NCBI GenBank assembly: GCA_025331565.1
Contig: JAFREQ010000068.1
Coordinates: 558,001-622,000 of the forward strand
From: Holacanthus passer
Lineage: Eukaryota > Chordata > Actinopteri > Pomacanthidae
DNA: 64,000 nt
Direction of reading: 5' to 3'
The position numbers were made by a program, and so were the translations under genes. The notes beneath the pieces were generated by a model. It saw only the letters and a list, made by a program, of their open reading frames with translations. It did no database searches and was not told the DNA's origin. Below, piece by piece: positions 1 through 15,110 of the stretch (its first letter is position 1; every line of letters starts with the position of its first letter).

Positions 1-3000
1 GTCAAAAACTCCACAGGTGACCTTTGAGCAAATCACTTTACCTGCCAAACTCAACCCAACTTCAATTAAGATGTTCCAGGTGCTTATAGGTAACTTTTCC
101 AGGAGAGAAGTAGCATCATTTCACAAAAGTTTCTGACTGTATTCTTGCAACATGTGCACTTTAAGCTATTTTCATCACCATCAGTTGCACCATTGCATTG
201 TATTGTCTTTATCAGAAGGTTTTGGAAAGCAAAAGGTGTTAAAGTGATGAATGGAGCTGCTGCAGAATGTGCACAAGCTCAAACAATGCAGAACATGACA
301 GCTTCTTTCTGATTCATCGTGGGACAAATATAATTCATCACAGTGAATTGTTTGGATGCCAGCGAGGAACACCTGGGAGAAAAGACACCCATGGAAAAAT
401 GTTTCTGTGTAAACTACTGTACGCCTCCAACAATGGTTGCTATGTAAACCACGTCGAGCATGTTTCCAAAACGTGAGGCCGCCGTCCGTCAAGTTTCAAA
501 TAGCAGCAAAAAAAAGAAGAGATGTTTATGTAGAATAAAATACTGTTCGCGCTTCAGCTTTTATTTTGCAGCTTGTGCTCTCTGCTCTTTGTATTTCTTT
601 TCCAAAGGAAAATGTTTGCAATGTAATTTTTTTCCCCCGCTGTCAGATGCATGAAGTTGTCCAGTGACTTGATGGTTGAGAGAGTCTAATTTGGAGCAGA
701 CATCTAATTTGACTGTGTTTTATAACATACCAGAAACGACTGTACCAGTCCAGGATGTGCAGGCCTGGAGCAATAATCTTAAAAAAACTATGTGACACCA
801 TTTTGCTTCTTCACTGTCATATTCACACGTTCATTTTCAGGGGGTGGATATGATGTTTGTCCTGTTCTCATGATATTAAAAATGACTGTAAATAGTCCTG
901 TTGACACAGAATTGCACCCAGATGTTACAAATACTGACCTTCTCCAACAGGGAGCTTCACCAAAAACAGCTTTGTTCAAGGGTATGAAGACAGTTATTGT
1001 GAAAAGATGAGGGATTTGAACCCTGTGACATGAGCCATGGGCGATTTAAGCCCAAAGGAAAAAGCCTACACATTGTCTTTAAAACTCTAGACTCTTCCAA
1101 ATAAAAGGTAAGTGAAAACAAATCCATCACTCAGACAAACTTCAGCCTGCTCCTCGTCCCCATTTTATCCACATTCATGTATTGCTGACCTCAAAAGAAA
1201 CATGTTCAAACCCCCAAGTGGGTTTTTTCTGACTTAACCAGAGTTTTTCCGTCTTTGTAAAGTTGCTGCTCTCCTACAGTATTTTCAAAATAAAATATTC
1301 TTATCTTCCTTTCATCAGAGTTTTCATTCTCCGCTGCTGATTCATTCTCTGTGCCAGAGTTTTGTCAATCACACCGAGTGCCACAAGTGCACTCGCAGCT
1401 CCCATGATGCCTCTGGCTTTTCTCTGGCTCCCGTCAACAGCTGAGAGTCAATGGCTGGGTGAAGGCCGGGAGGCTGAGGGCTGAGGACACAATGGGGCTC
1501 TGACAGGCTCCTTTTCTGATGGCCTCATGTGCCTTGTCGGTCGTGATAAGTTGCTTGAATAAAGAAAAACAGAGGCACAGCTGAGCATGCTAATAGAGTA
1601 ATTGTGGCGGGATTTCAAGACGGGGGCCGGAAGCCGCCAGCTCTCTCGGAAAAAAAGTCTTTGCGCCCCAGCTCCTCGCGGCGTACCCACCTCTTCACCC
1701 CCTCTCGCCATCCAACCAACCGGCCTCCCTCATTAGCTTTGCCAAGGGCTTGCAGAGTTATTTTAACCAGTTGATTTCTCAACAGAGCGACCAATACATC
1801 CCCTCCAGCTCCCTTAATAACCCCACAGCAATATGGAGAAAAGGGGAAAGAGCCTTTGTATTAACAAGTCCAAAAGTGCAGACAAAACACGTCTGTGAAC
1901 ACAGCGCAGCTTTCACACATTAAGAAATCTGTCCTCGGTCTGGAGGCATTTGATAGTTTCATTTCGGCATGGATCCCAGAGGGGCCTGAGTGCAGCTGCT
2001 TCCATTCTGCTCGTCTATTTTGGAGAGAGAAAGGCAGGCAGGCGGGCCTGTCACGGCAGCCATATGAAGTCTGTTGCTTAAAAACAAGAAGGGGTCTAAA
2101 GGCTACGTCTCCGGAACAATGACCATGACCACTTTCTGCTGACCTCCATATTTCACCCCGACTCTAACAGGAAGAGAACACAGCTTATTCTCACAGTTTA
2201 CCCAAAGTGCATCATGCTTGACTTAAAGTTTTTATATATATGCATTTGCTGAAAATGTACAGTAACTGTCTATAGACAATGTATTTTGTTACTATATGTG
2301 TAAATATCAGTGTCAGACAAACTTTCTTTCTGAATATCGATAATTCAACTAGCGCCCCCCCCAGAAACGATGCCCATATTTCCTTGTTTCATGACACATG
2401 GTGTACACATGACACACATGACTGCAAAATCAATATGAAGTTGATTAAAGCCTCTTGAAGTTTCTGTGTTCACTTCAAGTTTTCCTTAAAGGCTACATAA
2501 ATAATGGCATTAACATGATGGAGTTGATGGTAATAACAGCAGCTAACTACAGATGCAGCAGAGCATTTTAGGAAAGGCTTGAGACAAACCTGATTGTCAG
2601 ACTGGTTTACCAACAGGGCAAAAGGTTTCGGGGCCCGCGCCAAAAAAGTTTCATTATTTAAGTTTATAATGCACTTGCATGGTGCATATGCCTAAATAAA
2701 GCTGTTTATTTACTTGAAAATGAAAAGGTACCTGATGGGAGGTGTCAATAGAGCTCCTTACCCCTAACTGCCAAAATATGAAGGTACATAAACAGCACAA
2801 ATATGATTTAGTGTAAACTATCGCCAATGCATGTGGAAAAACAGGACCAAGTTTTCGCTGTGCTATTTCTGGTCCTTGATTACACGTATGAACAGTGTTG
2901 AACTGGCAGTTTTCAGCACATGTTTGCCTGTTACAAGAGAAACCAGAGCAGCCTGACATTTCTGAGCAAACAAACATCTTTAAAATGTAGATGGTCGGGG

Positions 3001-6000
3001 GGGAAGTCACGTGTGCAGCCTCGGTCCCAAACTGTTGACACAATCTGCGCTCTGTGCCACCTAATTCCCGGATGCCACATCATCCTGTCCTCCAAATCTC
3101 CCCAAATCCCACGGACAGTGGTCCCTGAGAGGCCCTGTTTACCCCGGGCCCGCCGGCCACAGCAGCCTCAGACCCCCTCCCTGTTTTCTCCCGCACGACA
3201 CAGTCACGCACTCATCAGTTAATGCTGAACATCTGGAGGGATTAGCAATGTCAGGCCAATCAGAGTTGAGCTGACAGATCCCAACGAAATGCCATTCTGC
3301 AGCTGCGCTCGGCATTCAAGTGCTTTCGGATTCCCATTTCTCCTCCAATCTTTCCTTTCCTGCCTCTCCTCTTTCCACTCTCCTCATCTCCACTTCTACT
3401 TCATTTTCTTTCCTCCTCTTATTCTTCTCTGCTACCCCTTCTTCTGTTCATCAAATCATCTTTCATGAAGTGGAAATTCAGCTTAAATCATCACAGAAAA
3501 CATTCCAATAAAGTATAAAACGTGTTCTAAAAATCAGAATATCGATTCCTTCCTATCTGATATTCTACATTTATGCATAATCTGCAATTACATTTTGTCT
3601 GATTACGGTTGAACAAGTTGGAAGTCACAAAGGTCATTAGACGGGAGGAAGTGAAGTGAAAAAGGAGAAAAACAGAGATGAGGGGAAGCGAAGTGGGGTC
3701 GAGGCACCACCTGCTCCAAATGTTTGCAGCTGTAAATCTTCTGAGCTCCAGTTGCATCATGCACGCTGCCACAAAGACGGATAAACACAAAAGTCAAAAG
3801 TGCAAAATGAACTTGCCACCCAAACGTTAAAGTGAGTAGTTTGTCACGGAACCACCTGATAGTTTTACAGGAGTAAACTGCTGACTCCAGCTGATTTATT
3901 TACATTTTTCTTGGAGTAACAGCTGCTGACGAAACTAGTTTTATTGGGTGAGTTTAGTCAGAACCACAGAACTGAGGTTTTACAAAGATGACTGAAGGGT
4001 TTGAATGACACAGAGTATTAAATATGTATTTTCTTAATAAAAATTGACGACAGCATTTGAGATCTGTAATGTGTGGAGGCCAGTTAAAGAGATCGCCAGG
4101 CCGTTGTGTTTGGACTGTCAGTAAGGTTAACTAGATAAAAGACAAATCTTCAGATTAATATTAACCAACAAATTTAATTCAATGACCTTGAAAATAGTAT
4201 TAAAATAATCTTACCTCAACTTAAACTTATTGTCAACATCAGTTTTCATTTGATCTGGAGACCAGACGATGCAGCTGAAAGCTCCAGAAAAACCTTAAGA
4301 GTCAAACTAGATTAGCATTTTTTTATTTAGTGGAAAGAACTTTAGGTTTAATAATATCAGCTGGTGTTTATTCATTATGTTTAGCTCTGGACATGCTGAC
4401 ATTATTTAAGCAATAAAAACTTCTTCCCTTTGGGTCTGTGCATTGAAATTGAACCTTCACATTCACAAAATATTAAGTGAAACTTCAATCTCTTTTTTTT
4501 TTTTTGAGCTCATCTACTTTGGTCTGTTAATTGCCACTATTCTAAACATCTGTCCATAAAAGATCATTTCATTAAACAAGGACTTAAGTTACCTACTCTC
4601 ATAAAAGTTATCTAATTTATTTTAAATTAATGCCAAAAGAGTAGCTTTACTTTGTATATGTCTCCAGTTATTACATTAACTCATGCAGTACAGTGAGTCC
4701 TTTTAAGGCCTGTTCACGTTTGGCCATTTACATCTGCAGTTGGGAAAGTCACATTGTACAGCACATTATATAAGCTTTAACATTAAGGCTAATGCTAAGG
4801 CGGATAAACAATTATATTTTTCCAGATGAGACCCCTCTGACGTCCGTCTACCCCCGCTGGTGATGAAATCGCATGAGATCGAGTTGCTGGAATGCACCAG
4901 CGGTCTCGGTTCTACTGGGACTAATCGGTGGGGTTTGCTGAGCCTCGGCGTGGACACACGGGGCTCGCATCTGATCCCAAACAGCTGCTTAGCAGACAGG
5001 GTCTGCAACTGAGAATGCCCGATCCGAGCCCCCGCTCCAGTCCAGGCAGGCACGTTTGAAAAACACTGCTCTGACCCTCGGAGGGTCGCGACCCCGCAAA
5101 TGTATTTTGGCATATTTGGTTGGGAAAAGCACCTGTCACCCCGCTGAGTGTTTTCAGAGTGAGTTATTTTCAGCAAACAGGCAATCGTTTGTGTTTGCAG
5201 CAGACTTTTACTGGATCTTCTGATAAATGAGGAAAATGTAAATCTTCTCTTCTCACACACTTTAAATACCTTTAAAAAGGTTCAGATGACCCGAGAGTCG
5301 CGTTTGTTTCACGTGTTTGAAACTCGGCGCTGAAATCAAATCAAAGAAAATCACACACAAGAACCCACAGCAACACTGAGTCGATCACATGTACACACAC
5401 TTAATGCCGTTATATATAAGTTCAGGTCTTGAGGTTGTGAAACTGAATCCTTCGAAGTGATAATACTGTCGTGAAAGTGTTGATTTCCTGCTGTTGTCAT
5501 CTGGCAGCCATTTCACATGAAGATAATTAGAGAAATTAGCCACCATGTGGAATGTTTTCTCTTGACAGAGTGAGAGGGAAGCCTTCCAGGAGTGCTCTCA
5601 CTTCCTGATTCATAGTTCCTGACCGGGCCCTCAACACACACACATGCACATAACACACACAGCTTTACAGCAGCTATCTTTCCCTCTTTGCTTGTCTTTT
5701 TTCTCTCCTTGATCACGCACCATGTATGTGCACGCACGCCGACAGACACAAAAACCAGAGCTCCCTCCGAACTGAACCAGATGTTTTGCATTAAAAAGCA
5801 GCAAAGCTCTCTCTCCTGAAAGCCTCCACTGAAGAGCACAGTCTCATTACTCTTCTGGATTTACTCCCATCCTGCTCTCTTTTGTTCAAACTCCCTCTGT
5901 GTCGAACTTCACTTGCTTCACTATCTGACACAAAAGTGATCAACACTTATTCAACTTTTAATATCAGTTCTTCTTTTAAGAATTTCCTTTGCAGCTTTTC

Positions 6001-8015
6001 ACCTAAAGCAGCAAAGTGCATTGTTAGTCCCGCCCTCCGTGACACCTGTCACTCATGCAGCCTGAGATCGACATCCATGTAAACTCATCACAGTACCAGA
6101 AACACCTGAGAACAAACATCAGCTCAATAAAAGGATAAAAAGGCAATTCAGATGTCACCAGGTGTTTGTGTCTATATGTTTCACATCTCTGGTCTTTTTG
6201 TCACCTTTCACCTGATCTGAAAATTGACTGGCATCATCTTGTTGCATCTTCTTCTACATCTGACGGGAAAATTAGCATCAGCAACTGTTTATCTCGACAA
6301 CCCAACTCCTAATTGTCACATGACAGTGGAGGATGGAAACATGCATTAATTTGCATTTTATTTTGCCAATTTTCTCGAAGTTTGGCTACAATTTGTGTTA
6401 CATTTGGATTTTGGTTATAGCTGGAAACAGGCAAATAAACAGGTGGTGCCGATATTGAAAACCTGGATACATTGATCTTTCAGTTGTTTTGTAGCTGCAA
6501 CATATGACAGAAGTCTCCATAGTTTGGAGTCTTTTACCACTAAGTTTCTGTTTTTACTTTAACTGATAGTAGACTCACTGTTTTCTGATACAACATCCAG
6601 AACCTCAATGTCGACTCTGTAATCAAGTCTGTTCCTGTGTTAATCCAATAATCCAAACTGAAAACTGTCTTTATCTGTTTTAAATATAGGACGTTTTCTG
6701 GGTACAGTTGCATTGGAAACACTAATTTAGTTCTTGTGGTTAGTGATTGGAAACTTATTGATTGATATTGGGTCTATCTGGATTTGGACACTGTGGATTT
6801 TTGTGGCAGATGATCAGTTTTATATATTTCAAAGGAGAAAAAGATGAAGCTAAAGTGAAATGATAAAAAGGTGCTTATTGCAGTTTGGATGAACCTCCAA
6901 CTTCTGACAGCAACACTGCTCATGTCGTAAACACATTCATGTCCCAATACAATAAAAAATGTGCATGTTCTGATTTGAAAAGAAATGCATACGGCAAATT
7001 AAAGTGTCACAGCCTGAGAGTTTTGTAAGATCTGAGCTCCAGTCCTCTCAGACTTGGTGCTGTCAGTCCAAAGTCCTCTGCACCAGGTGGTAAAACTGAT
7101 CCAGGAAGTATTTCTAAATCAGTGCCGTCTCCTCTCACAGCCTCCTGCACCTCCTCCCTCCCGACTCCTACTGCTCTCCCAACAACCCTGTACTCCCACT
7201 TCCTGACGGTGACAGCCAGGTTCCTCTCCTGACATTCCAGCTCTGCCTTCCACCACTTCCCATATCCCATCTCGTCTCATCTCACTCCTCCCGGCATTCC
7301 TTTCATTTCTGTATTTTGACAGAGCTTTATTTCAAATGCAAACAGGATTTCTCCTCGCAGTGATCCTGCCGGTTGATGTCGACCGCCGGGCTCAGAGGTG
7401 AAGCACAGTGGTGGATCCTCATGTCTTTTTTTCTCCAGAGTCTGGCCTTAAGATTGAAAGGATAATAGTTTAATGCTCTGGATTCTGATGAAGGGAATAA
7501 TTGAAACAGAATCTTATTAATAAAGAATTTGACACCAGCATGTGTCCTGATAGTGTTTCCTGCGAAACGAGTGTTAGAAATCAAAATGTGTTTGAGTTCA
7601 TATAATGCTGTATGAATATTCTGAGCAGACTTTGTCCTTGAAGGTGGATTTATAGTCAATGCAAGCAACATACAACTCCTTACTTGTAATGTCATGGTGA
7701 TGTTACTGCACATGCTCTGAGTGTTTGTGGACAAAAATGTTATCTACATCAGTGAAGTATAAATGATTTTAGTTGCAGTACGAGCTGAAGGGATCTTTGG
7801 TAATTGGACACGGAGGTGGAGGTTAATGGGAGTCAGGACATGGTTATGGTTAGAAATAGAAGGAGAGGGCTTTATGAGGCTTTCAGCCCTCTGAATGTTA
7901 CGGCAATGTCACTTTTGCTCCAAAGACAAATTGCACTGGAAATATATGGCCCATAAAGTCTGTCAAAGCTCGGTGCATGTGTGGCAAAGCATGAAAACGT
8001 GCCATAAAAGGAAAC

Positions 8016-8036
8016 AAAAAAAAAAAAAAAAAAAAA
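8016..8036. repeat. A21 homopolymer
   Basis: An uninterrupted run of 21 A followed by A-rich sequence. It could be the remnant of a retroposon tail, but no recognisable element lies immediately upstream. Confidence 0.9.
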
Positions 8037-11000
8037 GAAAGAAAATTTGGTTGATGTCTGGTTGTGTGTGCCATGTGTCGGTGAGACGGAGACAGAGGTG
8101 GGATATTAGGTGGTTTAACAGGTATCATAGTTCCAGTGGCAGCAGTTTGCCACCAGGCTCATAGCCACTTAAATCGCTTGCTGATGTTATAAAAAAAAAA
8201 AAACATAAAAGGATTTTTTCTTACATTCATTAAGCCTTTGCTTCATCTTTTTGTGATGTTTTATGACCCATGACTCATTGGAACTTCTAACAAAGCTAAT
8301 TCTTTCAAGCATAATGTGTTGGCCTCACTTTCCTCATCATGAAAAATTTAATTTTGTGGATACGCCCGGTAACGGAGACATGCTCCGGAGCCTTTTAATA
8401 ACGTCGAAGCCTCGGCTATAGGAGGGCCAATATTGCAGGTGTTCTCTTTCCCTCGGTCACGGCAAAGTATGAACGTGAAGCCAACCATGATATGGTGACC
8501 TATGACCTCTCTATCAGGTCCCAGTAAGTTGTCCTGCAGGTGTAATGGTGGCTTCTCATCACTCATGTAATCTGAGATGGTTTTCTGAATTCTGACTTTA
8601 TCGTGATAAATTGTGCTAAATATCTGGACTGTTGTTATAAATGTAAAGATTCATTAATCTAATTGCTAGGCCATTACTTTCTCACTGCCTCACCTGGTGA
8701 CCTAAAACTAAAACTACTACTTATTCAATGAGATAACCAGCACCTATCTGAGTTCACACACTCGTTACAGGCAGCATTCTCATCATCAGCAACCCTGTAT
8801 TTTTTTCTGAAGGCGCAGACATACTTGACATTGTTTTGGCCTTACTTTATCTTTGTTTATGTAGCTTCTTAAGGAAGTGACCTGGAACAATTGGCTTAAA
8901 ATCAACAAGACTTAACACAGATACTTGGAAGTGCTTTACAAAAGAGGCCTGGGGAGAAAATGCTTTAAGGCATTATTTCTGCCTGATAGCTGAGATCCTT
9001 TTTTTTTTTCTAAGACGACAAACTCATCGTCCGAATTTGTCAGACAAACAGAAAGATTAAGAAAATTACATCTTCTAAAACAGTGCATAGTGGCTGTAAA
9101 ACTATAAATAATGTGTGTGATAGTAAGTTAAATACATTTCTTGTCTGTGACTCTCATCTGACTCCGAAAGTCTTAACAATGGGTGTTTTTGGTGGGTCGG
9201 TGGATTAGCGAGCACTCAGGGAGGGGGACAAGGTTACGGAGCAGACGTGAATGCAGAGCTTGAAAATTGTATCGAAGGATGCCGGTGTTGGGTTTCCCAT
9301 CAGCCCGGCTCGCTAGCGTAAGCCTCTCCCTTTCCAGTTCAGGGGTCAGAGTTCATGCAGCAGGGCCCGGGGCCTCCGAAATGAGCTGGCTGCAGGGAGG
9401 TGAGGGCCTCAGCGTAAAGTGCATGAAAAGGTCACGGAGGAAGTTGATTGTAATAACTTATCCTTTCAGAACTACTCGTTTTCTAGTGGTTAATTTGGAT
9501 TGTTAGTCGGCCCATTTAATCTCTGGATGTTGCAACACAAGTATGGAAAAAGTTCCAAATGCTGCATATTTACTGTCAGAAAAAGTGCCAGAAAAGTTCA
9601 AGAATCAGTATAAATTTTGCTCTAAAAGACCTAAATAACTTTTCATCATACTTATCCTTTGAGAAATATGCTTATGCACGTTAGAATGACCATTTATATG
9701 TTCTTAGACGACTGACATCTATAGAAATTAGATAAGAAACCACTGCCTTCCTGGTACCATTTGGATGACTTAAGGCCAACGTCATAGGGGTATGTAACCT
9801 CTGGTGAAGGGGTTAACAAGGCATTATGGTCATTACTGGTGGAGAAGGAGCAGCAGTCCCCCCCCCCTCCTTGAAAACTACCTTTAAATTATAGAGCTGA
9901 TGCATATCAATTTTCAGGGCTACGCTAAGTACCACCTCAAGGCAAAGCTAGTCTGCGGCGCTGGGAGACTGAATATGGTCTTAGGGTTCTGGGTGTGTTC
10001 GCTTTGAGATAAGGAGACACTTTCTGTTCACGATCAGGTGACAAAAACAGGGGTCAAAAGTTTCCACGACACACAATGATAGTGGCTGCGTGAGTCCTGT
10101 CATAATGTCTGTGTTGTATGTGGCATCCAGACACACGTGCAGCTTTATTTTCTAGATAAAAAATAGTGTTTTCATGTTTTCTTTACTCTCTTACTCTTCT
10201 TCCTTCCGTCAGTGGGTTCGGCTTTGTGTCATCATTTCAGCCAGGAATGTCTCAAAAAAGATGAAATCTCACGACACTATGCTGCTTCAGAAACAGTCAA
10301 AATAAATCCTGTATCAAACTTTGACAACTCTGACAATCAAGATGTTTGATCGCCTCCTGGTTTCACTGTCTGAGTTTATTGTAAGAGGATGTTGTGGATA
10401 AAGGAAAAGGAATAAACCAAAAGGTTATTAAAGCCGTCATTCTGCATCTGTGCGCGGCTTCACATCGCACAGCAAAGGGAAATTAATTATTTGAAATTCA
10501 ACACCTTGAAGGTTAAACCTAACTTGGTTGGTGATGCTTTTTAACACAGGAAAACAAAGGACAATAGAGGCAAAATTGTTTCTTGATTTTTGTTTAGAAT
10601 AGAAAAAGAATATCACAACAGTGTTTTTGCTTTGAAATAACTACAAATCTACCCGTTAATGTATCACCGTTGTGCAGAAGATGTTTCCAGCCACCTCATT
10701 AATCAGACTACTTGTGCTTCATACTCTGCATGTTGGTGATCTGTTTAACTGCAAGCTTTATCACCGTCCCTTCAAATCTATAATTTGTTCCAGTTTGTGT
10801 CATTTGATGTTTCCTGACTGTCCCAAACATCCAAACCAGCTGACAGGAAGTTAGGAAGCGAATCCTCTCTCCTTCATACACTGAACAGAGTTCCATCTTC
10901 ACGAGTCCTTTCATCTTTTATTCTCTCTTAAAATCTTGTTTTCATCTAAATCTTATTAAAGCCTTTGAAAAAAAAAATCTGCATTTGGGATGAATTACTC

Positions 11001-11174
11001 TCATTTGTTTTAAAGGAGACAGATCTTTCCACTTATCTCTGTAATGACTCTTGACGTCATCACTTATTTGATGTAGTCATGCCAATTTGACGGGGGAATA
11101 CTGTAAAGCAGACAACTACAGTATGTGCTAGGATTCAAACAGTAATCTAAATCAGATACATCATGGACGTGATG

Positions 11175-11217
11175 AAGATATCAGCTTCAGAAATAGATCA
11201 CATCAAGCTGATATCTT
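11175..11217. repeat. 13-bp perfect inverted repeat (hairpin)
   Basis: AAGATATCAGCTT (11175-11187) is followed after 17 bases by its exact reverse complement AAGCTGATATCTT (11205-11217). The stem is too short for a typical microRNA precursor. No flanking extension pairs well. Confidence 0.8.
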
Positions 11218-12130
11218 TTTCTTTTTGCCTCAGATTTCATCCCAAACACCTCGCTCATCTGCGGAGTCAGTCTGCTGCTCTTCCTCCTTCCACTCTCTCC
11301 ATCCATCCCTCCCATTCACAACCCCCCCGGCTCCTATCAACAAACCCCCTGAGCAATGGAGAGCGGGTCATATAAAGGAAACTGGGAGTCTTTTTATATC
11401 CGTTTACTGTTAGTGTTAGCAGCAATTTATGACTCCACTGGCTCCAGTGACGTGGGACACAGGGCAAAGGGAGAGCAGGCCGTCTCCTCCAGAGCCATTC
11501 AGCGTCTCGTAACCTTGAAGCCTTTTTCCTTTTTACTGCCATTAAAGTGCGTCTGGGAGTGAACCCCCCCGTGTGGGCCCGGGCGGTAATGAGGCTCCTT
11601 CTCCACGACTTCAAATGATCCAGGGTGTCGGGGTGCGCTTTTTTGGAAAAAAGTTCTAATGCACTTCCTGTCTGGTTCATTTAACTGATGCTGAAGCTGT
11701 GTGTCGACTGTATCGGTAATTAAGCCACTTCAGAGCGAACTGTTTATTCTGTATTGAAGTGCAAATGAAGTGTCTGATAGACCGTCAAATTATCCATCAG
11801 CTGTAAGAGGATTCACAAAATGAGCGTTTGGATGTGGACGAGACAGAATTGTTTTTTTAAACTGGTGATATGGACAAAATATTTTATGGTTTATGTAATT
11901 TATATCATGACAGCAATATATATTTTAGTCCATCTTCTGGAAATTCAACTATGAAGCCACTAACAAAAACATGCCAGATGAGAATTAGCACAAGCTGAAC
12001 TCAAATACTGTATTCATATAAAATAAAGACCTCAATGTAAAAATATGACGACCATGTGTGGATCAATGTTGGTGCACTCAGTAATTTGTAATGTGAATAC
12101 AATGTTAAAACAAGTTGAATGATTGACTGA

Positions 12131-12253
12131 AAGGTTCATCCTGGAAAGACTCAGTCGTTCACAAGTGAGGATGGAGAGAGGTTCAACACTTTGTGAACAC
12201 ATGATTGTATAAAGGAGATTAATACATGGGCTCAGGAACACTTTGTAAAACTG
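12131..12253 (+). mobile_element. Tc1-like DNA transposon relic (5' part, internally deleted)
   Basis: The stretch with TCAGTCGTTCACAAG, ATGGAGAGAGGTTCA and CACTTTGTGAACA, followed by ACATGGGCTCAGGAACACTT, matches the start of the transposase coding region of a Tc1-like element that is very common in teleost genomes. The second block comes from about 200 bases further into the usual transposase, so the copy carries an internal deletion. I see no terminal inverted repeats beside it. It is non-functional. The assignment rests on remembered similarity to the family. A second relic of what looks like the same family lies at 41634-41950 on the other strand. Confidence 0.75.
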
Positions 12254-14073
12254 AAAAAAAAAAAAACACTACTCCAGTACTGATTTCTTAAAATGAAAAG
12301 ACCAGTACACCAGGAAGCGTCTGGTGGCCTGATGGTGAAGATGTAAATATATACTGTGATCACAGCATCTCCAGTTCATTTTCCTTCACCACTTCTCTGT
12401 ATCTCTGACCTATTCAATAAAGGCAAAATACATCCTTAAAAACCAACCTCTCTATCACTGCACCTCTGCTCCAATCTAAGACTAACGACAAGGCAAATCC
12501 CCTGATGTGAAAAGCGTGGTTATAAAGTAGGTATTCAACACGGGGTTAATCATCAACAAACAGCCTCCACACCTCAGCTTCAGTTACACTGCTGGACATG
12601 AATTTATGACGTTCCACATATTCCAGGACTCGGTGCAGTAATTCACGTTTCTGGTGTGTCAACTTTTCTCGGTGCCGCCCCACCTACTCCTGCATCAATC
12701 AGTCCTAAGACGTCCTGTCAACAGCCCCGAGAGAAAATGCATCTGCTGCTTTAAATCAAAGCTCCGTGAACGGGCATTTAAATGAAGATACTGAAGTCGT
12801 AGGCGACGTCGCAGCCTGTATCTCATGGCTTCATTTCATAAGTTGAAATTTCATAAGTTGTTGGACTAACATGAGCCTTCAGAGCAGCTTCAGTGTCCAG
12901 ATTCTCCAAGTTACTGAAACACTACTAAAATACTATTCTTCTAAAAGATGTTCCCTTATTTGGTGTTTTTTTTTTTGTGATAACAGTGGAAGAGCGCTGT
13001 CAAACGAGTCACTCCGAAGTCTTTCAGGCTTATGTGTTCAGTGAGGTCGGTGTCTGTGAAGGCTAAAGCGTCTGATTCACAGCAGTTTCATCCTCATCAA
13101 ACCATCAGTGACCTGCAGGAAGGACACTCTCCTGCCAAGAAGATTCAGAGCATCAGTCCATATATGTTGGCGTTCAATGACAAACAGTGACGACAAAGTA
13201 GTAATCACTTTTACCCAAACCACGATCTTCCCTCTAAATCTAACCAAGTTCTGTTTGTGCCTGAATGTAACCACAGCTTTACCATATTGTTGCCACATCG
13301 AAAAATGGATTTATTTTTCAACACTGATTTTTAGGATGAATGATGTCACCTGCAGATAAAGAGGTCAGATCAAAAACGCCTCTATGTGTTTTACAGAGCG
13401 TGGCCAAATGATACTCATCTGACAAAGTTCTTTGTGAGACTGAAATGTTGCTGTTAATTCTTTTGGGAATTATTAGTCCAGTGCGCAGATTGTCTCATTT
13501 CCAATCCAGCAAATGTCAAAGTCTACGCTCTGCACTCCTGAGAAAGATTCCCCAAAATGTTTTCTGCCATCAAACTTTATGATGTTGTGCTGGAAAACAT
13601 CTGGTCATGATAGCATCATCTCCTGTATGTGTGGTCAGTTACTCACACAAATAAGAAAAAAAAAACAAGCACACAAATCCTCCAACTGTGGGACAACATC
13701 AGCAGAAGTGTCTGTTCCTGTCTGTCATTCTCACCCTCGTCCTCTTCAGCCTGTCCGAGGTGAACGTGTGACCCCAGCATCAGCATGACCACCTCTCCCC
13801 TGCCATGACATGCAGGATTCAGCTAAATCAGGTTTACACCCGGACGCCCCCCGCTGTTTAATCTCTAGGAAGCTTTGGACCATCGCTGCATTAGTCAAAG
13901 GGAAACCCCCCTGGAGAGAAGGGGGATCTTCAGGGAACAGATCAGCAGCAGAGGATCCAGAGTTTCCACAGTGAGAACACGAGTCACAGAGCTGGTGAAA
14001 ATCCATGAGAGGAATTTTCCACATTTATCAGCCATCTTAAGTATCAATAAATATATAAGAAGGCGGTTTCAGC

Positions 14074-14095
14074 AAAAAAAAAAAAAAAAAAAAAA
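14074..14095. repeat. A22 homopolymer
   Basis: An uninterrupted run of 22 A. No retroposed gene or SINE is recognisable just upstream. Confidence 0.9.
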
Positions 14096-15110
14096 GCCTG
14101 TACAAAAACCAAAACTGGAAAGCTAAACTAAAACGAACACTCTGATCTAACACTGTGTACTTTGGAGAACTTGTAAATCCAAAACCTGTCTCAGAAAGTG
14201 ACGTTAAATTAAGGAATCCGACAGCTTGAGTGCACCGTTAATGCAAAAGCAAGCGATAAAGTACAACATCCAGATCTCGGCTTGTCAGACTCTTGATCAC
14301 TCTTACACAAACCTTTCCGTAATGCATCTTTTAAATGTTCACCGATTCGGGGGTTGTGCAATTCGGGCCTCATGTAAAATGTGTTTCTGCAAAGCAAACA
14401 CTCCCCTGAACAAAAACAACCCTGACTCTGACCAAATGAACCAAAGTGCAATCAACAGTTTTTTATATCTCAACAAGGACAGAAATACTTTTTCAGCCTT
14501 TAAATGTATTGAACGCAGCTTGACTTCCTTTTACTTCGTCCTGCCTGAACTCCCTCTTCAAACCTCACAGCACAATACGAGCCGCCTGCATTAACGTCCT
14601 GTGTGCTGACTCGCACTGCTGCTCATGACCACCTTAAAACTGTACTATCACAGGAGTAATGTTTAACCAGCGTGTGGCAATTTTGCACCGACAGAGAGGC
14701 CAGATAGGGAGTTGTTCATTAAAAGCCCCAAATTGATTATTTCCTTCCTGTTGTTTGCTTGTCACACAGGCCTTTCAGGTTTACTTCCGAAGCCGAGCCA
14801 ACACAATGACCATATCAAGCGAGGGGGCCGATTGTGTAACCGCTGCCCTCCAGTTATCGCTGCACCGCGGCCAAAGTTAATAGCCGCTTCCCTTTTTTTC
14901 CTGGAATCGGCGCTGGCTGCGGGGCGTTCGACAGGGAGGACTGGAACCAAGAGGCCTGTTTGTGAAATGAGATATTGATTCAAAGGTGCACCTCTGAGAA
15001 CGCTGCGGCAGAAGTAACTCCGAACGACTTGTTTGGACACGATCGTAAGCTGAGAGAGAGCTAGATGCTAAAGCTAATTCGACATTTGGAAGGAGGCAGC
15101 TCTGTGGTGA

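Larger units (their letters stand above)
1..12130. other. gene-free stretch
   Basis: I see no gene here. The open frames are short and match no protein family I know. The stretch holds ordinary mixed-composition DNA, a 21-base A run (8016-8036), short C runs (near 2353 and 9858) and one perfect 13-bp hairpin (11175-11217). Parts of 3170-3330 and 9200-9500 are less AT-rich and could be regulatory, but nothing in the sequence proves it. Confidence 0.6.

Noticed and set aside
4766..5260. 164-codon minus-strand open frame
   Set aside because: No recognised domain. Some phrases (GTTTGAAAAACACTGCTCTG, GGGTCGCGACCC) hint at a degraded transposon, but not strongly enough to name one.
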